The notes beneath the pieces are model-generated. The model ran no database searches and was not told the DNA's origin. It saw nothing but the letters and a program-made list of their open reading frames with translations. This document shows, one piece after another, positions 7,870-16,455 of a stretch of DNA of 34,848 nt (positions within the stretch are counted from its first letter, which is position 1; every line of letters starts with the position of its first letter). Location of the stretch: the NCBI RefSeq assembly GCF_010811875.1, contig NZ_VKHP01000076.1:1-34848 (forward strand). The letters run 5' to 3'. The translations under genes were made by a program, and so were the position numbers. This DNA comes from Bradyrhizobium uaiense (GTDB lineage: Bacteria > Pseudomonadota > Alphaproteobacteria > Rhizobiales > Xanthobacteraceae).

Positions 7870-8579
7870 GGCCGGAATCAGTCAGGCATCCCAAGAGGTA
7901 TTTTGGCGACACCTACACCGGGTCGGTGATCATCTCGCGGGATGGCTATCGGGCGGTCCAATTCGAGTCCTTGCTTGAGCAGGACTGGCTGGTCCGGACG
8001 GATGCCTTCGACCGCGATCTGGCCTGCGTTGTGGCTCAGCCGCGGGTCGACGACACGGATTCCGGCGGGCTTCGGTACAAGTTCGATGGACGGTATCGCA
8101 CCTGGATCCCGGATTACTTCCGCCAACGGCGCGGACCTCCCGGGATCCAGGCTCCGATGCCAGCTCTGGTCGAGGTCAAGCCGCTGATTGCCATCTATCC
8201 GGACGATCCGGATGAGGCGGTCAGAGAGCGTGACCGGGCTTATGTCGAGGGGAAGTTCGAGGCCATCCGACTCGCGGCTCTGTCGCGAGGATACGAATTC
8301 GTCCTGGCGACGGAAAACGAGATCAGGATCCAACCCAGCCTGCAGAACGCAGGACTTATGCTCCGCTGTTGCGGCCCGACTTTTCCCGTCGCTTGGGAAA
8401 AGATGGGGGAGCAGGCGGTCTTGGCATTGCGCCGCGAGAGCAGCGTCAGCGAACTCGAAGCGGTGTTGCCGAACGGCATGGACGCCTTTTCGGTGGCGCT
8501 GCGCCTTGCGTGGTCGGGGCAGATCGTCCTCGACCCATCACGAAAGTGGTCGCGGACATCGACATTTGTCCGCGCCTAA
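7866..8579 (+). CDS. tnsA: TnsA-like endonuclease of a Tn7-like transposon (237 aa)
   Basis: In Tn7, TnsA is a restriction-enzyme-like nuclease that nicks the 5' ends of the element, so that with TnsB the transposon is cut out completely. The same fold pattern is visible: FESLLEQDWL (E34, E38) with FD shortly after, a VAQP strand, then WIPDYF (D83) and LVEVKP (E103, K105), giving the E...PD...ExK active-site arrangement of the TnsA N-terminal domain. The C-terminal part (120-237) would carry the TnsC-contacting region but is not diagnostic. The ATG overlaps the preceding stop (ATGA). It is followed by tnsB after 120 bases that hold a strong hairpin. Presence of TnsA argues for cut-and-paste rather than the copy-in route of TnsA-less Tn5053-type elements. 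Confidence 0.85.
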   Translation: MRPESVRHPKRYFGDTYTGSVIISRDGYRAVQFESLLEQDWLVRTDAFDRDLACVVAQPRVDDTDSGGLRYKFDGRYRTWIPDYFRQRRGPPGIQAPMPALVEVKPLIAIYPDDPDEAVRERDRAYVEGKFEAIRLAALSRGYEFVLATENEIRIQPSLQNAGLMLRCCGPTFPVAWEKMGEQAVLALRRESSVSELEAVLPNGMDAFSVALRLAWSGQIVLDPSRKWSRTSTFVRA

Positions 8580-8617
8580 TCGATGCAACAAAGCAAGGAC
8601 TCGTTGTCAATGAATCG

Positions 8618-8652
8618 ATCGTAAACGCCCGCGGAACGCGCGCGTTTACGAT
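8618..8652 (+). terminator. Terminator-like hairpin between tnsA and tnsB
   Basis: Perfect 11-base arms, ATCGTAAACGC (8618-8628) and GCGTTTACGAT (8642-8652), with a 13-base GC-rich loop, are followed by a T-rich run (TTTTATTTC). On the plus strand this fits a Rho-independent terminator or attenuator inside the operon, which would lower tnsB-tnsC-tniQ transcription relative to tnsA. It could alternatively be a binding site for a regulator of tnsB. Confidence 0.5.
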
Positions 8653-8699
8653 TTTATTTCTGTTCGCGTGGAATCGGTCTAGGCGGGGGCGTATTCAGA

Positions 8700-10979
8700 A
8701 TGAGTGTACAGGTACCAGTCCGTATCCAGACCGGAGCGCCGGTTCGGATCGATGGCAAGGAATTCTCAGCCGGTCCCGTGATCAGCGGCGGTCGCGTCTT
8801 CCACGACAAGGAGGCCGGCACGCAGATCGTGCTGAGCGAGGTCGCGCAGATGCGTATGGCGCTCGATCTTCGCCTGCGCGACGCCTCGCCGTTCGCGGGA
8901 CTAAGCTCGGCGCGCCGGCACGCACTTCGCATCGATTGGGGGACTTTTTCCCCGGTCGAGCGCAAGACCGCCCTGGTGCGCGCACTGTACGTCCGCAAGA
9001 TCGACAAAGTTCAGCCCGCGCCGTACCGGTCAAAAAAGCGGATTCTCGTCAGGATCATCGAGGAGGTTGGCAAGACCTGGAATATCCCGCTCGAAGCGCG
9101 GCCGTCACCGCGGCAAGTGCGCACTTGGTATCGCACGTTCGTTACTACGGGCCGAGATGTCCGGGGGTTGGTCCCATGTACTTGGGCGAAGGGCAATCGC
9201 TTGCCCCGGTATCCGGATTGGCAGCTCGAAATCGTCCACGCGCAGATCAACAAGGCGATTGCTGTGCCGGAGACCGCGAGTTTGCGTACGGTCAAGCGCC
9301 TCGTCGACGACGCCTTAAGGAGCGAAGCAGCAGCAAGGGGCGAGTCCTTAACGCTCAAGGGTAGGAACAACACTATCGGCGGGAACCTGATCGCGCGAGC
9401 GTTACGCGAGCGCAATAAGTTCGAGATTTTGGTCGGTCAGACCAACGCTCGCGAAGCTCGCAGGCAGTATCATTCTGTGCAGCTCGGCCCCCAAGGCGAC
9501 GAGGTCAATAGGGAATGGGAGGTCGACCACACCTTGCTCGACGTGTTCGTTATCGACGAGCAGACAGGAAAGCTTGCCGGGCGTCCCTGGTTGACCGCAA
9601 TCATCGACCGGTATTCGCGCTGCATCGTCGGCTTCTCGTTGAGCTTTGCACCGCCGTCCTGGGCGAGTGTCATGGATGCGCTGCGGGTCGCGATCTCGCG
9701 CAAAGCTCCCTATCTGCGGAATTACGTCGGGATCAAGAACAAGTGGGAGTGCTTTGGAATACCGGCGACGCTGGTCATGGACCACGGACGCGATTTCAAG
9801 TCGAACTCGATGGCCGAGGCGGCCCGCGCGCTGGGCTTCAACCTGCGTTACAGCAAGCCCAAGAAGCCCTGGCTCAAAGGCAAGATCGAGCGTTGGTTCA
9901 AGACTCTCGCCGAGGAGATCGTCCACACCCTGCCGGGCACGACATTTTCGAAGGTCGAGCATCGAAAGTTCTATGATTCACAGAAGTTCGCGGTCCTCAC
10001 GATCGAGGAGACGAACTGGATCGTCGCCAAGTGGATTATCGACGTTTATCTGCAGCGACGTCACGGCAAGCTCGGCGTCTCGCCGGCGAAAAGGTGGGCC
10101 GATGGACTAATTGAAATTCCGCTGTTGCGTGAGGTGCCAGACGAGCTTCTCGTACCGATGATGGGGCTTGTCATTCCTCGCACGCTGAGGGCGGGCGGGA
10201 TTCGTTATCTCGGCCTTCGGTGGGAATCGGAAGCGTTCAGTGAGGTGCGTGCCTTTCTCCCGGACTCCGCGAATGTTCAGGTCCGTATCGATCCGCTCGA
10301 CGTATCGACGGCCTACGTCTTCGACGAGAGGGAGAACAAGTGGGTCGAGGGACAGTTGGTGGAACCCGTCGAAGCTCGCGGCTACACGCTTAACCAGTGG
10401 GCGACCGTCAAGCGCCTCCGCAAGATGATTCAGGAGCAGGAGGACAAGGACGCCGATGAAGCGCTGGACGAGGCGATCGCCGACATCCGCGAATACGTGG
10501 ATCGGATCAGGAGGTCGCGCGACAAGTCCAAGGCGCCAAATCGGCTCGCCCGCTTCCAGAACCGCACGGCGTGGAGCGCAATTCGGCCCAGCAGGGACAG
10601 CGACGATCACGCCGAGCCCGGCTCGCATGTGATCGGCCTGACAAAGATTCAGTCTCCACCGTTACAGCCCCATGCACCCTATGAGGAAAGGCCACCGCGT
10701 AAGCGACGGTCGGAGAGTAATGTCGAGCCCCTTTCCGTTGCCGACTCCATGGAAAGCACGTCAGCGGGGAACGCCGAGCATGACGGGCCCCGCGATCATA
10801 AGCCAACCGCTGTCGACACCAAAGTGCCGACCGTCATCCGGGATATGCCCCCGGATGACGCGTCCAACCACGACGAAGATATGGACGAAGCCGATCTTCC
10901 GTCGCTGCTGCGCGACGATGATGAAGACGACGAGGTGGCGGTCAGGCCGCCAAATTACGGCGAAACGGAAGAGGACTGA
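8700..10979 (+). CDS. tnsB: TnsB-like DDE transposase (759 aa)
   Basis: The DDE recombinase of the Tn7-like element. N-terminal HTH regions (about 55-245) should bind the ends. The rve/integrase core follows: WEVDHTLLDVFV (D276), MDHGRDF (D361) and KGKIERWF (E397) form the catalytic triad, with 35 residues between the second D and E, as in TnsB/MuA/TniA. A Mu-type C-terminal beta domain lies at about 470-570. The tail from about 600 is low-complexity and ends very acidic (LLRDDDEDDE); in Tn7 the TnsB C-terminus contacts TnsC. The ATG at 8700 has a GGGGG stretch about ten bases upstream. tnsC starts two bases after the stop. The family is certain; the precise subgroup (Tn7, Tn6022-like or another) is not. 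Confidence 0.92.
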   Translation: MSVQVPVRIQTGAPVRIDGKEFSAGPVISGGRVFHDKEAGTQIVLSEVAQMRMALDLRLRDASPFAGLSSARRHALRIDWGTFSPVERKTALVRALYVRKIDKVQPAPYRSKKRILVRIIEEVGKTWNIPLEARPSPRQVRTWYRTFVTTGRDVRGLVPCTWAKGNRLPRYPDWQLEIVHAQINKAIAVPETASLRTVKRLVDDALRSEAAARGESLTLKGRNNTIGGNLIARALRERNKFEILVGQTNAREARRQYHSVQLGPQGDEVNREWEVDHTLLDVFVIDEQTGKLAGRPWLTAIIDRYSRCIVGFSLSFAPPSWASVMDALRVAISRKAPYLRNYVGIKNKWECFGIPATLVMDHGRDFKSNSMAEAARALGFNLRYSKPKKPWLKGKIERWFKTLAEEIVHTLPGTTFSKVEHRKFYDSQKFAVLTIEETNWIVAKWIIDVYLQRRHGKLGVSPAKRWADGLIEIPLLREVPDELLVPMMGLVIPRTLRAGGIRYLGLRWESEAFSEVRAFLPDSANVQVRIDPLDVSTAYVFDERENKWVEGQLVEPVEARGYTLNQWATVKRLRKMIQEQEDKDADEALDEAIADIREYVDRIRRSRDKSKAPNRLARFQNRTAWSAIRPSRDSDDHAEPGSHVIGLTKIQSPPLQPHAPYEERPPRKRRSESNVEPLSVADSMESTSAGNAEHDGPRDHKPTAVDTKVPTVIRDMPPDDASNHDEDMDEADLPSLLRDDDEDDEVAVRPPNYGETEED

Positions 10980-10981
10980 TT

Positions 10982-12148
10982 ATGGTGGAGAAGCAGTTTT
11001 CGTTTGCGAGAATGGATGAAGACAAGCGCCTGAGGCACGTTTACCGGCAGAAGATCGAGACGGCGGACGCCAGGAAGATCGAGAAGGGGTTGAGGAGCAT
11101 CTACCGCCTTGCGCGCGTTGGTCTCGAAGGGCACGTCGCACTCATCATGGGCATCACGGGAGCCGGTAAGACGACCGCCGTGCGCATGTTTACCGACACC
11201 ATATTCGAGCAAATGAGAGCTGCCGATCCATCCGGCACATGGGAGCGCCCGGAGGTGGCCGCAACGGACCTGCGGCCGATCGTCCATAAGACGGAAACCG
11301 GCACGGAGCGGCCGATCGCGGTGCTCTCGGTCAACTCGCGCCCGCGATACAACTCATTCCTGCACGACGCGGCATTGGCGTTGCAGGTGAGCTTGCCGAA
11401 GCGCTTCGACTTCGGAGAAGCGAGCCGTGAGATCAATAACGCATTGCTGAAGCAGAAGGTGAAGATGTTCATCTTCGACGACGTTCAGCATATCATCGAA
11501 TCGCATATGGATGACTACGGCGCCGCCGATGTATTCAAGCTCCTGGCGAAATCCCGCGTCCAGCTGGTGTGCATCGGGCTCCCCAGCGCCGAAGGGCTGA
11601 TCAGGGTCAACGGTCAATTGCGCAGATTGGTCCGCTTCCAGCACATGCTGACACCGCTGCGATGTTCGATCGGTGATTTCCCCCAGGTCGATCGTACCGG
11701 CAATGCGGTGAGCGATGGCGGGGGTCGCAAAACCGCGTTCCGTAACCTGATGGCAGCGATCGACCGAAAAGCAGGTCAAACTTCGGTGCTACCGTTCGAT
11801 GGCGACTCGAAGCTGTCCGACTCGCAAATGGCGCTCCGCATTCACCAGGCGAGCGGCGGCTTCGTAGGCGAGATCATGAAACTCATTCAGGAGGCCACTA
11901 CACTCGCGATCCTCGCCGGTCGATCAAAGCTGATCATGGACGATTTTGCCGAGGCCTATGAAACCATGACGCTGTGCAATGACGATCGCAACTGGTTTCG
12001 GATACCTTGGCCGAAGTTCGCAGAATCCTTCGGGCGAACGCCGCAAAATCCGCGAGCCGCGGAGGAGAACGAGCACGCCAAGCTGGTTGAAAAAAACGTG
12101 AAGAAAAGAGAGAAGCGGACGGTCGACGCTGTAGCAGGGCGCGCATGA
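10982..12148 (+). CDS. tnsC: TnsC/TniB-like AAA+ transposition regulator (388 aa)
   Basis: An ATPase that in Tn7-like elements forms filaments on target DNA and links the target selector to the transposase. Walker A GITGAGKTT is at residues 57-65 and Walker B MFIFDD at 162-167; sensor-type residues follow (LVCIGLPSA). The downstream region LRRLVRFQHMLTPL resembles the TniB/TnsC lid. The C-terminus is lysine-rich (EKNVKKREKR). The gene starts two bases after tnsB, with GAGG seven bases before the ATG, and its last bases overlap the tniQ start as ATGA, so it is part of one operon. In such elements TnsC also gives immunity against nearby second insertions. Confidence 0.88.
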   Translation: MVEKQFSFARMDEDKRLRHVYRQKIETADARKIEKGLRSIYRLARVGLEGHVALIMGITGAGKTTAVRMFTDTIFEQMRAADPSGTWERPEVAATDLRPIVHKTETGTERPIAVLSVNSRPRYNSFLHDAALALQVSLPKRFDFGEASREINNALLKQKVKMFIFDDVQHIIESHMDDYGAADVFKLLAKSRVQLVCIGLPSAEGLIRVNGQLRRLVRFQHMLTPLRCSIGDFPQVDRTGNAVSDGGGRKTAFRNLMAAIDRKAGQTSVLPFDGDSKLSDSQMALRIHQASGGFVGEIMKLIQEATTLAILAGRSKLIMDDFAEAYETMTLCNDDRNWFRIPWPKFAESFGRTPQNPRAAEENEHAKLVEKNVKKREKRTVDAVAGRA

Positions 12149-14511
12149 CAGGACCTTCTAAGGCAGGCTCCAAGAGAAGTCCGATCGGCCTCTGGGGTTG
12201 GCGCCCGATTGAGCCCGAGGAGACGGCGCAAGGGCTACTGCTTCGAATCGCCGCGCAGCAACTCCATACCTCGACCATCCGGACTGAGCGCGACGGCGGA
12301 TTTAGTCGTGCAAAACTAGCACATGGCGACGTACCAGAGCTCAAGCGGTTCGCGGCGGAGGTCTGCCAGGACTACGCGTCCATTGTCGCGGACAATCCGG
12401 TGCGGGACGATGAGGGATGTCTGCGACTTCGCGGTCACGCGGTAGAATCCTTTCTTCACTTCCACCGGCGACGGTTCTGTCCGGCTTGCCTCGAGCAGTC
12501 CTGGCATCACCGGTTCTGGTGGGATCTCGAGACAGTGTCGACGTGCCCCCGCCATGGCCTGGAGCTGGTCGGCGTATGCATTTGCGGAGCGGATTTCGGC
12601 TGGTTGTGCGGTGAACTCGTTCACTGCACCCGCTGCGGAAAGCGGGACATCGATCGCATCAGTCGACGACCGGCGGACTCGAAGGTGCTTCGTTCAGATT
12701 CCTACATTCTCTCGCGCTTCGCTGCAGGTACCGCCGAGCCCATTCCTATCCTGGATGCGTTGAGCGTGCCGGACGTCTTCATGATGCTTGAACGGATCGG
12801 CTCTGCTTGCGACGGCTATAGTCGGACTTGGCGCTCGGCGAAATCACTCGGTGTCTCGCTGGGGCAGGTGCAGGCGCGCGGTTTCGAAGTCCTCGCGGAC
12901 GGCAATCTAGATGAGGTGCTAACCCGGATCTACGACGGCTACATGGCCCAAGGAGGAGATCGGGACCGGGGCTTTGGCCACTGCTACGGCTGGCTTTATC
13001 ACTGGTTCAACCATAAGCGAGGCGTCAAGTTCTCTCCGCTGCTCGCGGAAGCTTTCCTGTTACACGGAGCGGCACGGTTTCCGGTAGTTCCGAAGGCAAG
13101 ACTCGGCAAGCTCACCGATCAGGCGCGGCGCAAACTTTCGCTCAAGGCAGCTGCCGCAAAGGCGGGCATGTCCGTATTTGCCATGAAGAACATTGGCCTC
13201 GCGCTGGGTCTAATCAGGACCGAAAAGCGATCGGGAAGTCAGCTTTCCTTCCCTGTCGAGGAAGTTGAACGGATCGCACGCGACCTCAAGGGCGCGCTTT
13301 CTCAGGAGGAGACCCAAAAGCGCCTCGGGATTGGCTTGCGACCGATGCGCGAGATCATGGGCAACGGCTCGCTGGTGCCGGCGATCAACGGCGGTCGCCA
13401 GCGCCACGCGTTCGTGTTCCGCCTCGCCGATGTTGACGCCCTGCTGGTGGGGCTTGCCGGCGGCGCACCGGCCGTTGCCAAAGCTTCGCCAGCGTTGCTA
13501 CCCATTTCCCGCCTCGGACGTGGCCGTGCCACCACGATCGGCGGCTGCGTGCGCCTGATCCTGGGCAGCAAGCTGCGGGTTCGGGAACGGTTGAAGGGCG
13601 CTATCGGCCTACGTGGGCTGCTCATTGATGAGACTGAGCTGGAGGCCGCTGTTCATCCATCGACTGATGAGATGGTTCCATTCGCCGCTGCGGCGCGTTT
13701 GATGCGGCTCAATTCGCGAGGACTGAGCCGCGCGATAGCGATCGGCATGTTTGCCGGCTTGGACAAAGGCGCAAAGGCATTGCCAGCAAAGCAGGTCGAG
13801 ACGTTCGCGCGAAAGTTCATCATGATGGGTGAGATCCGCGAGCGCGTCGGCGGCTATTTCCCGACACTGAAGGACCAGATCGAGCGCGCTGGGTTCAAGC
13901 CAGACAAGAAGTTGGCTCAGTGCCTGAACTCTGGCTACCTACGTGCTGAAGTGGAGCCGTTCCTTAATCGACTGAAGACGGGTGAGGTCTCGCTCGAGAT
14001 GCCACCGCCCGCCCGCCAGGCCGCGATCGACGAGACGCGCCGCATCCTCGATAAGGCAGAGCGCCCGATTGATTCTAAGGGAATTCTTACGCTGCTGCGC
14101 AAGAAGATACAGATCGGCCCGTCCGACCAGGACGCGTTCTTCTACACCACTATGAACGAGGAGAAACAGGAGTTCGTCTATATCGTTGGCGCTGGTTGGT
14201 GGCTTCGCCAGCACCCCTTCATGGGGCGGACTTTTCCGGTCGAACGCCAAGCGAGCTACCACGACATCGTCGATGATGAGGTCGTGGCAATGATCAGAAA
14301 GGCGAGCCAACCGATGATGCCCCATGACATTATCGCAGGTTTGGCGAAGAAGGATGTCTTGATCGCCGCGGCAGATCCCGCCGTCTATCTGCGCCGCATG
14401 GCGATCAGAAGATCGGAAGTCGTACGCTTCCACGGCAAGGGTTATTGGGATGCGACGCGGGCCTGGGCACCGGCCGGATACCAGCCGCCCCGCGGGAAAG
14501 TCGCCGCTTGA
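12145..14511 (+). CDS. tniQ: TniQ/TnsD-type target selector, unusually long (788 aa)
   Basis: The N-terminal TniQ domain is clear: GLWGWRPIEPEETAQGLLLRIA, then a zinc-binding region CPAC (112-115), WHHRFWWDLETVSTCPRH (119-137), CICG (145-148) and CTRCG (161-165). In Tn7 the equivalent TnsD recognises the attachment site; in CRISPR-associated elements TniQ joins Cascade. Here a tail of more than 600 residues follows, containing helical segments that look like several winged-helix DNA-binding units (for example around 330-400 and 420-500, and a final one near 700-780). That fits sequence-specific targeting by the protein itself rather than by an RNA. No Cas gene or CRISPR array is in the window. 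Tn7 TnsD is 508 residues, so this protein is much longer. Confidence 0.88.
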   Translation: MTGPSKAGSKRSPIGLWGWRPIEPEETAQGLLLRIAAQQLHTSTIRTERDGGFSRAKLAHGDVPELKRFAAEVCQDYASIVADNPVRDDEGCLRLRGHAVESFLHFHRRRFCPACLEQSWHHRFWWDLETVSTCPRHGLELVGVCICGADFGWLCGELVHCTRCGKRDIDRISRRPADSKVLRSDSYILSRFAAGTAEPIPILDALSVPDVFMMLERIGSACDGYSRTWRSAKSLGVSLGQVQARGFEVLADGNLDEVLTRIYDGYMAQGGDRDRGFGHCYGWLYHWFNHKRGVKFSPLLAEAFLLHGAARFPVVPKARLGKLTDQARRKLSLKAAAAKAGMSVFAMKNIGLALGLIRTEKRSGSQLSFPVEEVERIARDLKGALSQEETQKRLGIGLRPMREIMGNGSLVPAINGGRQRHAFVFRLADVDALLVGLAGGAPAVAKASPALLPISRLGRGRATTIGGCVRLILGSKLRVRERLKGAIGLRGLLIDETELEAAVHPSTDEMVPFAAAARLMRLNSRGLSRAIAIGMFAGLDKGAKALPAKQVETFARKFIMMGEIRERVGGYFPTLKDQIERAGFKPDKKLAQCLNSGYLRAEVEPFLNRLKTGEVSLEMPPPARQAAIDETRRILDKAERPIDSKGILTLLRKKIQIGPSDQDAFFYTTMNEEKQEFVYIVGAGWWLRQHPFMGRTFPVERQASYHDIVDDEVVAMIRKASQPMMPHDIIAGLAKKDVLIAAADPAVYLRRMAIRRSEVVRFHGKGYWDATRAWAPAGYQPPRGKVAA

Positions 14512-14519
14512 AAGGAAGA

Positions 14520-14550
14520 CCCTGAAGAGAACCGTATGGGCCCTTCAGGG
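14520..14550 (+). terminator. Hairpin after tniQ, possible terminator
   Basis: Arms CCCTGAAG (14520-14527) and CTTCAGGG (14543-14550) lie nine bases after the tniQ stop, with a 15-base loop. No T-run follows, so it is at best a weak intrinsic terminator. Confidence 0.35.
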
Positions 14551-14975
14551 GGTCATCGGGACCTTGTCGAGAGCCGGATGCCCACAACATCTAGTCGCGT
14601 CCAATGCGAACGATGGCGTGGCCATTTCCCGATAGAGTCGCTCTACCGCTGTCGGACAGGATTGCTAGACGCACTTTGGCGGCCATTCGCCGGCCGCGAA
14701 AGCGCCGTTGCCGGTTTGCCCGGTGTGGGCACGAACTATATACAAAATCAGGCAGACCGGCCGATCGAATGACCAGGCATGTTGGCTCGACGCGATGGCG
14801 AGGATCGCCTTGGTCTTTTCCAACCAGCCAATGCAGAGCCATGCAACGTTGAGGCACAGGAGCACAGGCGCGGACGATGCCGGGGCTTCGAGCCTTCACC
14901 GGTCAACCACCAACGCTAGTGTTGATCTAGACGGCAGAAGCATGTTACCGGTTTGATGAGGAGTTCGGCTGCTCA
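14551..14975. other. Non-coding stretch after the tns operon
   Basis: No gene recognised in either direction. The right part contains a segment of about 50 bases (14899-14949) that recurs imperfectly at 29079-29131. The far end of a Tn7-like element could lie here if it carries no cargo on this side, but I could not recognise it. Confidence 0.35.
14899..14949 (+). repeat. Dispersed imperfect repeat, copy A
   Basis: CCGGTCAAC...CGCTAGTG...CTAGACG-CAGAA-CATG matches the segment at 29079-29131 at roughly 40 of 50 positions with one or two single-base gaps. Copy B lies just past an IS66 tnpA remnant, so the pair may be insertion-sequence debris; both copies also precede a metabolic gene. Confidence 0.45.
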
Positions 14976-15236
14976 AAGCGAGCGGCGGGGAATTCAGAAT
15001 GCAAGGTCAACCGGGATCTGTCCTCGCAAACGGATGCGATCAATGCGCTGACTCACCTGCAGGAAGGGAGCATGCTCAGCGCTCTTTATTCATCACCGCT
15101 TCTTCCTCATGGAAGGCCTGATGCGCTCGAGACCGCTGGCGCGGCTGCCGGCAAATCGGCAGACGTTGTGATTCGCCCAGACTACAGTTTCGCTATGTCA
15201 CTCATTGAGCTCCGAAAACGGTCCGGTTCTAGTTAG
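14976..15236 (+). pseudogene. Remnant of a histidine phosphatase (phosphoglycerate mutase-like) gene
   Basis: One open frame reads GNSECKVNRDLSSQTD, then a helix, then SALYSSPLL, ETAGAAAG and DVVIRPDYSF. This follows the histidine phosphatase order RHGxSECNxxRxLSxQTD - YSSPLxRAxxTAxxxA - VxxDxxL. The catalytic RHG is spoiled (the frame reads AAG; RRG is in the neighbouring frame), no start codon precedes it, and the second catalytic histidine region is absent. A strong GGAAGGGAG precedes the internal ATG at 15072, so a 54-codon product (15072-15236) is possible but would lack the active site. I read it as a decayed gene upstream of the oxidase operon. Confidence 0.45.
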
Positions 15237-15348
15237 CCCATCCCGTGCGCCGAGAAGCAGCAGATCGAGCCTTCTCAGTCCTGGCCGAGATCCTGTTTGA
15301 TCAAAGATCCTGTTCCGATAAGCGGCTGGCTGACTGAAGGAGGAAGCG

Positions 15349-16455
15349 ATGTTGGTCGCTGTCGTGGGAGCCGGCATCATGGGAGCATCGCTCGCACTTC
15401 ATCTCGCCAGAAGCGAAATGACAGTGCTGTTGTTTGATAGCACCGTCCCCGGCTCCGGAGCGACCGGATCGAGTTTCGCGAGCCTAAACTTTTTCGCTGG
15501 GGTGACATCACACTACATGCAGTTCAGGTCGGAAGCCATTGACTACCACGCGCTACTTGCAACTCAGATTGGGCTGACAGACGCCATTAGAGCGACGGGA
15601 ACCTTGCGCTGGTCAACCGAACCCACGGAAAACAAGAAACTGCTTGAGGCAGCCGCTACGGCCGAGGGACTAGGAAGAACCGTCGAGTACCTGTCACGAA
15701 ATGATGCATTGGAGCTTGAGCCCAATCTGAGCATTGTCGGATGCCCCAAAGTTGTTGTGCGGGTTCCTCAAGAGGGATGGCTCGATTCTGTTCATTTCAC
15801 AAAGCGCGTGATCGACGCTGCCGTCGCTACGGGGCTCGCCTATTGCGTCTCTGAAAAATGTGCAAGGATAGAACCCCTCAACCAAGGCGCCGTGGTTTGG
15901 ACTAATCGTACTTGCTATCTTGTCGATGCAGTCGTGCTGACCAACGGCATCGAAATCAACTCCCTGCTTGAAGATCTCGTGTGTGCACCAATGGTTCATG
16001 AGGTGCCGGCGGCGCTTATGCAAATCCGGTATTTCGGCCCGCCGATCGAGCACGTTGTCTTCGCGAATCATCTTTATTTCCGGGCAAATGGACCTTCTTC
16101 TCTCATCGCCGGAAGCGGCCCCGATCCTACGCGCCTCAGCGACTCTGGTGTAGCGGTCAAAACTGCCAAAGAGAATATCTCGTTGATAAGGGCTGAGCTC
16201 AAAGACCCCTCCTTCGGTGATTCCATCGCGCGGAGAGGGATCTGCCCCGTTCCCAAGGATGGCTACCCGATCGTCGGACGACTACCCCGTCTCGAGCGGG
16301 TCTTCATTGCTGTCGCGCACGCAGGCGTCACGCTTGCCCCGTATGTGGCGCTTCTACTCACTATGGAGATTGCAACGGACGCCTCATGTGAAGCGCTTGG
16401 GGCCTTTCGACCCGAAAGATTCAATCTCTCGAACGGAATGCCAAGACTCCAGTGA
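15349..16455 (+). CDS. FAD-dependent oxidoreductase of the DAO (glycine/D-amino-acid oxidase) family (368 aa)
   Basis: The family oxidises C-N bonds of amino acids or other amines with FAD. The N-terminal dinucleotide-binding motif GAGIMG (7-12) in a beta-alpha-beta unit is followed by an acidic ribose-binding position (FDST) and the GATGSSFASLNFF segment typical of DAO proteins. The C-terminal GYPIVGRLPRLERVFIAVAHAGVTLAPYVA is the usual second FAD contact (PxxG...H.G...AP). The start is well supported by AAGGAGGAAGCG directly before ATG. No signal peptide is seen. The gene runs toward the minus-strand aminotransferase operon and may act on the same amino compound (inference). Confidence 0.85.
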   Translation: MLVAVVGAGIMGASLALHLARSEMTVLLFDSTVPGSGATGSSFASLNFFAGVTSHYMQFRSEAIDYHALLATQIGLTDAIRATGTLRWSTEPTENKKLLEAAATAEGLGRTVEYLSRNDALELEPNLSIVGCPKVVVRVPQEGWLDSVHFTKRVIDAAVATGLAYCVSEKCARIEPLNQGAVVWTNRTCYLVDAVVLTNGIEINSLLEDLVCAPMVHEVPAALMQIRYFGPPIEHVVFANHLYFRANGPSSLIAGSGPDPTRLSDSGVAVKTAKENISLIRAELKDPSFGDSIARRGICPVPKDGYPIVGRLPRLERVFIAVAHAGVTLAPYVALLLTMEIATDASCEALGAFRPERFNLSNGMPRLQ

